64,000 nucleotides of DNA from Spongilla lacustris (lineage: Eukaryota > Porifera > Demospongiae > Spongillida > Spongillidae). The translations under genes were made by a program, and so were the position numbers. Within the stretch, counting starts at the first letter, position 1. Each line of letters starts with the position of its first letter. The stretch is taken from positions 89,501 through 153,500 of the forward strand of contig OX442430.1 in the NCBI GenBank assembly GCA_949361645.1. The letters are read 5' to 3'. This document shows positions 57,462 to 64,000 of this stretch, piece by piece. The notes beneath the pieces were generated by a model. That model worked only from the letters and a program-made list of their open reading frames with translations, had not been told where the DNA came from and did not search any database.

Positions 57462-60400
57462 TTAAGGACATCCAAAACCCCCATTCCACTCTAAAGCTTT
57501 GTCCATTGCTGACTCAAATTCAGTGTAAGTTTTGTGGGCTGTTGGCAGTGTAAGTTCCATTGAACAGGTTGAAGCAGTGGGAAATATCCCAGTGTCGTAA
57601 AACGTGAGTGTTGGTTTAACAGTAGGTGTAGGTAAATGGTCTTCACCGCTGAAGTATTGCAATAAGTTCTTAAGTTTGCCTCCTATGAATATATAAATAT
57701 GGTATGAATAAATATTACACAAACACAATCATGATTTACCTTCACTCTTGCTGATGTATTGTTGAAACCATAAATAGGTTATTTCTTCTACTTGTCTGCT
57801 ACTTTTTCTACTCGAAAATTTAACTTCAAATAAGTTTTGAATCTGATCTATTAAAAAGATGCTGCAAGTCACTTTAATCTTATATAGCATGCAGCTCTTA
57901 TACTTGTAAGTGTTATTATAGTAAGTGATTAAAATACATTCATATTTGGTGCCCTTGTTAACCATTTGATCCATTAATGCATGTCATTAGGTACATAATT
58001 ACAGTAAGCAGTTTTACTGACACTGTATGCAGTTTATAAATAAAGACTAAACTAGTGTAGCTGCAATACGTGTTCCAAATCAAAAACCTTTAACACTATG
58101 AATTAGCTACCATCAGAGGACATATACATAACAAATTTTGTAATTATCCGCATGAATGTTTATTTGCTCCTAGCTTGTCCATGTAGTCATTTATAAATTC
58201 AGGTAATTAACGCCTATTTCTCCAGTCAGCAATTTAAATGGAACAACCCCATCAAGGGTTGAGATATAGAATACCCCTATTAAGTGTAAAAGTTGTGGAT
58301 TTTTTTAAATAGGAGAACATATGTTATTTCCTGCACTTGGGTGTGAAAATGAGAATTTTCTACAGATATTAAGGACCCATGCATTCTCAAGGATGGATTA
58401 CATTACCACTATGCTTATTTCAGCATGGATTATAATGCATTTATGCTATTAAAGCAAGCATAGCAGTAATGTAATCTATTTGCTTCTGCTAACTGGTCCT
58501 GGGGTATTAACTAGCCTTGAGAGTACAGAGGTTTAGCATTCTCATTTTCATATCCAAGCAAGAAAAATAACATTTTTTTTTGTGGAAGCTATTAAAAAAT
58601 TATAGCTTTGTATTAAAAAAATCCACAACTTTTTTTGCTTCATTGGGGGTATTCTATATCCAATCCCTTAACAGGAATTATTAATTTAAATCGCTGATTG
58701 AACTAAAGAGAAGTAGGTCTTGGTTACTCCACTTTATAGATGACTGTGGACAAAGAGCAAAAGAACATATCTTTATGTCCAACCTTAAATTAAAGGTTTT
58801 AGACTTGCAATATGCATGTTACAGAGAAATGCGATATTTTATAGCTACATCAAAATTATAATCGACAATGTAACAATTATGTCTTTTTTTATATACATAC
58901 CTGCACTGGGTTCCTTCGTGTTTAATGTGAATGTCTCCTGAAACAGTGTAGCGTGACTGCAAATGGTGTTGTGCGCGTTCAGTGCTCTTAGTCCCTCCAC
59001 AAGCTGATCCAATTCAGCTTTGACATTTAAGATGACATTCTGCATTGCAAATGTTTGCATGATTGATTCCTTTTCTGCCATGTTTATTTCAGTGACATAA
59101 ATCCCACATTTATTCAATAGATTTACAAGCCTATCAGCATCTGTCAAACTGTTCAGATTCGCTATCTAAATGTACATAAAATGACCAAATATGAAAATTT
59201 GTATAGTAATTTTTTTTAACAATAAGCTATATTTGTACACAATACATAATATGCATATATCCTCCCCCTCCCCCGTCCAAAAAAATATTACCCCCAAAGG
59301 CACATACCTCGCTATATATTGTTTTCACATCTGAAGGTAGGTCATCAGTTTTGAAAACAATTGTTGCCAGCTCACTACCACAAATGTATTCGTATATTGG
59401 AACAGACATTAGATTAAATCCATTGCCACTTGATACAAGAGAGATAGATGGCCATATATTGTCCCATTCGAAAATAAACCCGATCCTGTGAAGAATTTAT
59501 ATTAAATGACAGTACACCTTACATAAAGGTAACAGTAGTATTTTAAAACATGGGGCAGTTTCGGAGGTGTTGTATTACATACATAAAATTCCCTTAACCG
59601 ATAAATGACCAAATTTTCATTACGTAACGGGTGCACCGTATAACCAGATTTAATTTTAACTTATTCACGTCTGTCAATCAAGTTTGCTTCGTGCGATCGC
59701 GTAGTATTTCGTTTGTTTTACCGATTTCTAAGACCAAAAAGGATCGCTACCATGTTTTCTAGACTCAAAAAGTGAAGCACAATGTATTCTAGAAACTTGA
59801 AGACACGAAGCCGTTCCATACACGAATCGTGGTCGGGTCATCGCTAATGTCTACCTACGAACGGTAAGGAACCAATTTTTGTGATACTCTTATTGTTTGG
59901 GAGGTGTGTAGCTTGCGCATATGCATTTTGTATAATTTTGCTTGCATATATGTTCTGTTTGTATCCCTACCGTGTTGTAACTTTTTTTAGAGCACATCTG
60001 TTGTTTCTAGCTTTTTTTGTTATGGCAATTTGATGCGCGTTTATGGCATGGGGCATTGAGAAGGGTGTGGCTAAAGAGACTAGGGCAGGTGGGAAGTATG
60101 TTATGTAGGAAGAATGGTTTGAAATAAATAAAAGTGTGGTGAGGACATGACATGGAAGAGTGTTGTGTGCTATGTGCCTGTGTGCTATGTGTGCTATGTG
60201 CCTGTGTGTTACGTGTATGTGTGCTATGTGTAGAGTGTTATGTGCACACTCATGGTGTAGAGTGTTGTGTGCACACATATTGTGTGTACTCATATGGGTA
60301 GGGGTGTGAGTAGGTCCACTGCACACTCCACACACAACACTTTTCCCTCCTATGTGTGTGCACACAACACCCACTCCACACCTCCACACACTATACTCTC

Positions 60401-63400
60401 GCCTCTTATGTGTACCTTATGTGTGCACACAACACCCACACAACACTCTTTCCTCATATGTGTGTGCACACAACACCCACTCCACACCTCCACTCACAAC
60501 ACTATTTCCTCCTGTGTGTACCTTGTGTGTGCACACAACACCCCTTCCACACACACAGCACTCTTCCCTCCTGTGTGTACCTTGCTATGTGCCTTTGTGT
60601 TATGTGCCTGTGTGCTATGTGCCTGTGTGCTATGTGCCTGTGTGCTATGTGTCTGTGTTATGTGCCGGTGTGCTATGTGCCTGTGTGCTATGTGCCTGTG
60701 TGCTATGGGCCTGTGTGCTATGTGCCTGTGTGCTATGTGCCTGTGTGCTATGTGCCTGTGTGCTATGTGCCTGTGTGCTATGTGCCTGTGTGCTATGTGC
60801 CGGTGTGCTATGTGTCTGTGTTATGTGCCGGTGTGCTATGTGCCTGTGTGCTATGTGCCTGTGTGTTATGTGCCTGTGTGTTATGTGCCTGTGTGCTATG
60901 TGCCTGTGTGCTATGTGCCTGTGTGCTATGTGTCTGTGTGCTATGTGCCTGTGTGCTATGTGCCTGTGTGCTATGTGTCTGTGTTATGTGCCGGTGTGCT
61001 GTGCCTGTGTGTTATGTGCCTGTGTGCTATGTGCCTGTGTGTTACATGTATGTGTGCTATGTGCCTGTGTGCTATGTGCCTGTTTATTACATGTATGTGT
61101 GCTATGTGCCTGTGTCCTATGTGTGTTGTGTGCTATGTGCCTGTGTGTTACATGTATGTGTGCTATGTGCCTGTGTCCTATGTGTGCTATGTGCCTGTGT
61201 GCTAGTGCCTGTGTATGTATGTGTGCTATGTGTCTGTGTGCTATGTGCCTGTGTGCTATGTGCCTGTGTGCTATGTGCCTGTGTGCTATGTGCCTGTGTG
61301 CTATGTGCCTGTGTATGTATGTGTGCTATGTGCCTGTGTGCTATGTGCCTGTGTGCTATGTGTGTTACATGTATGTGTGCTATGTGCCTGTGTGTTACAT
61401 GTATGTGTGCTACGTAACCTGTGTGCTATGTGCCTGTGTGTTACATGAATGTGTGCTATGTAACCTGTGTGCTATGTGCCTGTGTGTTACATGTATGTGT
61501 GCTATGTGCCTGTGTGTTACATGTATGTGTGCTATGTGCCTGTGTGTTACATGTATGTGTGCTATGTGCCTGTGTGTTACATGTATGTGTGCTATGTGCC
61601 TGTGTGTTACATGTATGTGTGCTATGTGCCTGTGTGTTACATGTATGTGTGCTATGTGCCTGTGTGTTACATGTATGTGTGCTATGTGCCTGTGTGTTAC
61701 ATGTATGTGTGCTATGTGCCTACATCACCAGGCTTGGTACTTACTAATAAACTAAAAGTTGGATGTGCACACCCTCTGTTTATTAGTTCTCCATTTCTTC
61801 CCCATAGTCACTGATGGCTGAAGTTGTCACTACCCTCGCACTATCTGAGTTATCTAAGCTGGGCTATTACCTCATCTTAGCTTAGATATTGTTTGTGTAT
61901 ATAGTTTATTCATGTTCGTGCCTAATACATTCATGAGGTGACGCCCTTCAAACGGCAGTACTTATCTGGATAGAATCGGCCTCGTACATGCACGCGATCG
62001 CTAACATTTTACTGCTCTGGACGTAGAATAACAGAAGGCACACTTCTATCAACACCGTACGAGTGCAAACGAAGCTTCGTTGTAGTTGCATCCGGTTTAT
62101 AATGATTACGTACAAACCCCACTCCAGCTGTCTGCGATCGCAGACAACCGCTCTTACGCAACATTCAATTATGTACGGTAATTTTGTCTGCGAACGCAGA
62201 CCGTGGTAATGTATCGGTTAAGCTCTGTGCCAATATTGCTACATCCAATGCCTCATGTGGAAAAAAAAACTACCATAACTTTCAGCTTGACGACTTCAAA
62301 TTCGGTTTGTGGGTAGAGAGGTCCTGCAACTATTGGATGTTTTTAATTATTGTCATGCGTGATTTGCACCAATGAATCTGGCAAATCATTTCCTGCTCAA
62401 TGTATCGGACAGGTGGTGATTATATGATTGGGGAATATTAATTGTTGTATTACCTTTCCTCTGGAAATTTATGGCAGGTTTGAACCCCTTAGGTAATCAG
62501 ACATTGTGATACTCCCATAGCAAAAACGCCCACATGCAATTTTAAAAACTTTCTTCTCAATTACCTTCCAGATCTGATAAGATACATTTCACTAGCATAA
62601 GAGGTTTATTGTATTGTACCTTCATCACATTTGAAGCATGTTAGTGGTTATGCACACAAAACAACAAGTTAGAAACGTCTCTAGCTTAATTGTATTAGTA
62701 ATGCACACAACAGATTTTATCAGGCTTAGGAGTTGACAGCAGTTGTCATTGTGGACAGAAAACATAGAAACACTCTTCAGAGAGCCTACCCACCTCACTA
62801 TTTAAACACATGCATCATGTCATGGATGTAGGATTTTAGTTGAGTAAAAAGTAAGACAAGTAATTACGGAAATTATATATTACTGGCCTACATTTAGCAA
62901 GTTTAGCCAAGTTAAGTAATATTTTATGAATACAATTTTTGTAATTACTTGCTTTTTACTCAACTGAAATCCTAAATCATCGGTTTTATATATCTTGTAG
63001 TAAATACATACCTTCAATGCAATAACATTGTGCCGTAAGGTCCCATTATTCCAAAAAGCATCTCTGAATTCTTTCCTCAATATAGTGAAAAATTCCCGTG
63101 TTAGTCCTCCAGCATCGATTCCCTTCTCTGAATCAAACTGAACCTATAAACATAAAAACGAACCTTTTCAGTGGCACAATCTGGCAATGTACTTTGCCAT
63201 TTAAAATCAATGCTCCAACAACAGAGAACAATGTGATTAGTACATACCACCATATTTTTTGTGGGAGTTACGTTTTGCTTAAGAGCATCCTCCAGTAATT
63301 GATTCCTTCTAACTTTAATCTCGAAATCACCATCTTTTATAAGACTTTTGAGGTTGTTTATGATATCTGCCATACTATAATGCAAGTTTAGGAATAATAT

Positions 63401-63488
63401 ATATGTACACATGCTATAATATTTACCATGAACTGTAATCTTCCTGCCTGCTAATCATTAACGCATATTTTAATTCACTGTCTACATC
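57462..63488 (-). CDS. HECT-domain E3 ubiquitin ligase, 3' part
   Basis: Transfers ubiquitin from an E2 to substrates through a catalytic cysteine. Minus-strand exons: 63488-63427, 63374-63248, 63143-63012, then 59485-59308, 59165-58901, 57847-57740, 57682-57462. Visible HECT landmarks are FEIKVRRNQLLEDAL, FDSEKGIDAGGLTREFF, and the C-lobe LLQYFSGEDHLPT...PTASTCSMELTLPTA with the active cysteine codon at 57564-57566, ending WNGGFGCP. The style recalls G2E3-like ligases of invertebrates; assignment below family level is inference. The phase gap between 63012 and 59485 (0 to 2) means at least one small N-lobe exon is missing from my model. The upstream part, including substrate-binding domains, lies beyond the window. 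The first visible exon holds a UIM-like DSELKYALMISRQED. Confidence 0.85.
60150..61725 (+). repeat. 15-bp satellite TGTGCTATGTGCCTG with 30-bp higher-order unit
   Basis: GT-rich array in the large HECT intron. From about 60590 the unit is GTGTGCTATGTGCCT. From about 61480 a 30-bp double unit (GTGCTATGTGCCTGTGTGTT plus ACATGTATGT) repeats eight to nine times almost exactly. Unit length divisible by three gives several long Cys/Val/Met-rich plus-strand frames up to 467 codons, which are not genes. Looser CACAACACCCACTCCACA units precede it at 60320-60560. Confidence 0.93.
62225..62560. repeat. Diverged relative of the 55957 inverted repeat
   Basis: TTCAAATTCGGTTTGTGGGT, AGAGGTCCT and a TATGGCAGGTTTGAACCCC block occur in the same relative order as in 55957-56766, with much divergence. 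Confidence 0.5.
62822..62990. mobile_element. AT-rich MITE, copy 3
   Basis: ATGTAGGATTTTAGTTGAGT...AAGTAATTACGG pairs with GTAATTACTTGC...ACTCAACTGAAATCCTAAAT. Shorter centre than the copies at 22924 and 34626. Inserted in a HECT intron 22 bp from the exon ending at 63012. Confidence 0.8.
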
Positions 63489-64000
63489 CTGAAAATTGAA
63501 CAGAAATGCAGTGAAGTCAATAATTTGATAACACATTGTTTATAAATGACTGAAAAAGCATTTAATGATATTAATTTATCATCTAATTTGGATGATGATA
63601 ATGTTACAGGTAGGATGAAATTATAATTAAATCTTATACATGACATGCATCTTAAAATGATATGGTGATACAGGGCGGTTCTGTGGTATGAAGAGGCCAA
63701 TTGTCTTTCCTGTCATGCCTATTAAATGGAACATTTAATACATGACAATGTAAACTGAACAACACATTTGAATGTTAAAGAACTACATGCGGCTGATGAA
63801 TTTTTTTTTCTATTTCAAAATTATCCATGTATTATTCAAACTATGCTTTCTGTTAATTTAATATGAAGACTGAAACAAACTGTCATATTATCTTTGGAAA
63901 TCTAATGCAATTTATTTAGAGGTATTATGAATTTTACCATAAACCAACTGAATTTACTAAGGTTGGGTACCAATATTAATAAACATGACATAAGAGTAGA

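Noticed and set aside
60267..61755. Cys/Val/Met-rich frames up to 467 codons on plus
   Set aside because: Translation of the 15-bp GT-rich array inside an intron of the minus-strand HECT gene.
1..64000. tRNA, rRNA or other structured RNA genes
   Set aside because: I scanned for cloverleaf A/B boxes and rRNA-like sequence by eye and saw none convincing; a covariance-model scan would settle this.

Overview
This is eukaryotic, animal-type nuclear DNA: interrupted genes with GT-AG introns, metazoan genes (mitochondrial glutamate dehydrogenase with antenna, sorting nexin 17, CDP-diacylglycerol synthase, a HECT ubiquitin ligase, dynein heavy chain, VPS13 and PIKfyve fragments), and very many microsatellites, minisatellites and small inverted-repeat transposons. 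Short introns and the families of decayed element proteins suggest an early-branching animal, possibly a sponge. That placement is inference; no rRNA or mitochondrial marker is present.

Layout. 168-1803 (+): 3' end of a single-pass membrane protein gene with an NPxY motif and a possible PDZ-binding end. 2996-3762: a Mutator-like non-autonomous element with a 9-bp target duplication. 3961-8100 (+): complete 15-exon GLUD gene. 8731-14310 (-): CDP-diacylglycerol synthase gene, 11 exons found, tail-to-tail with GLUD; its first intron is a 1.75-kb array of a 29-bp repeat. 15431-21517 (+): complete 13-exon SNX17 gene, head-to-head with CDS; its introns hold a 28-bp satellite and a 754-bp foldback element.

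21.5-35 kb is gene-poor: a perfect 64-bp palindrome flanked by 9-bp direct repeats, copies of an AT-rich MITE family, decayed element-protein fragments, several minisatellites and a 3.8-kb array of a 20-bp unit. 36-51 kb on the minus strand carries broken pieces of three large genes (dynein heavy chain, PIKfyve, VPS13). Between them lie hAT-like elements with 5-6 bp duplications and two small genes of unknown function (41018-41715 +, 43414-44004 -). 51-57 kb holds an element-protein fragment and large inverted repeats. 57462-63488 (-) is the 3' part of a HECT E3 ligase gene that runs off the right edge; its large intron contains a 15-bp array.

The genes are independent housekeeping functions (mitochondrial nitrogen metabolism, phospholipid synthesis, endosomal recycling, ubiquitylation). 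Neither a prokaryotic-style operon nor CRISPR is present. The most unusual content is the repeat biology: three TAG...CTA elements with 9-bp duplications spanning 64 to 767 bp, satellites open in all three frames of one strand, and a cluster of same-strand gene fragments.
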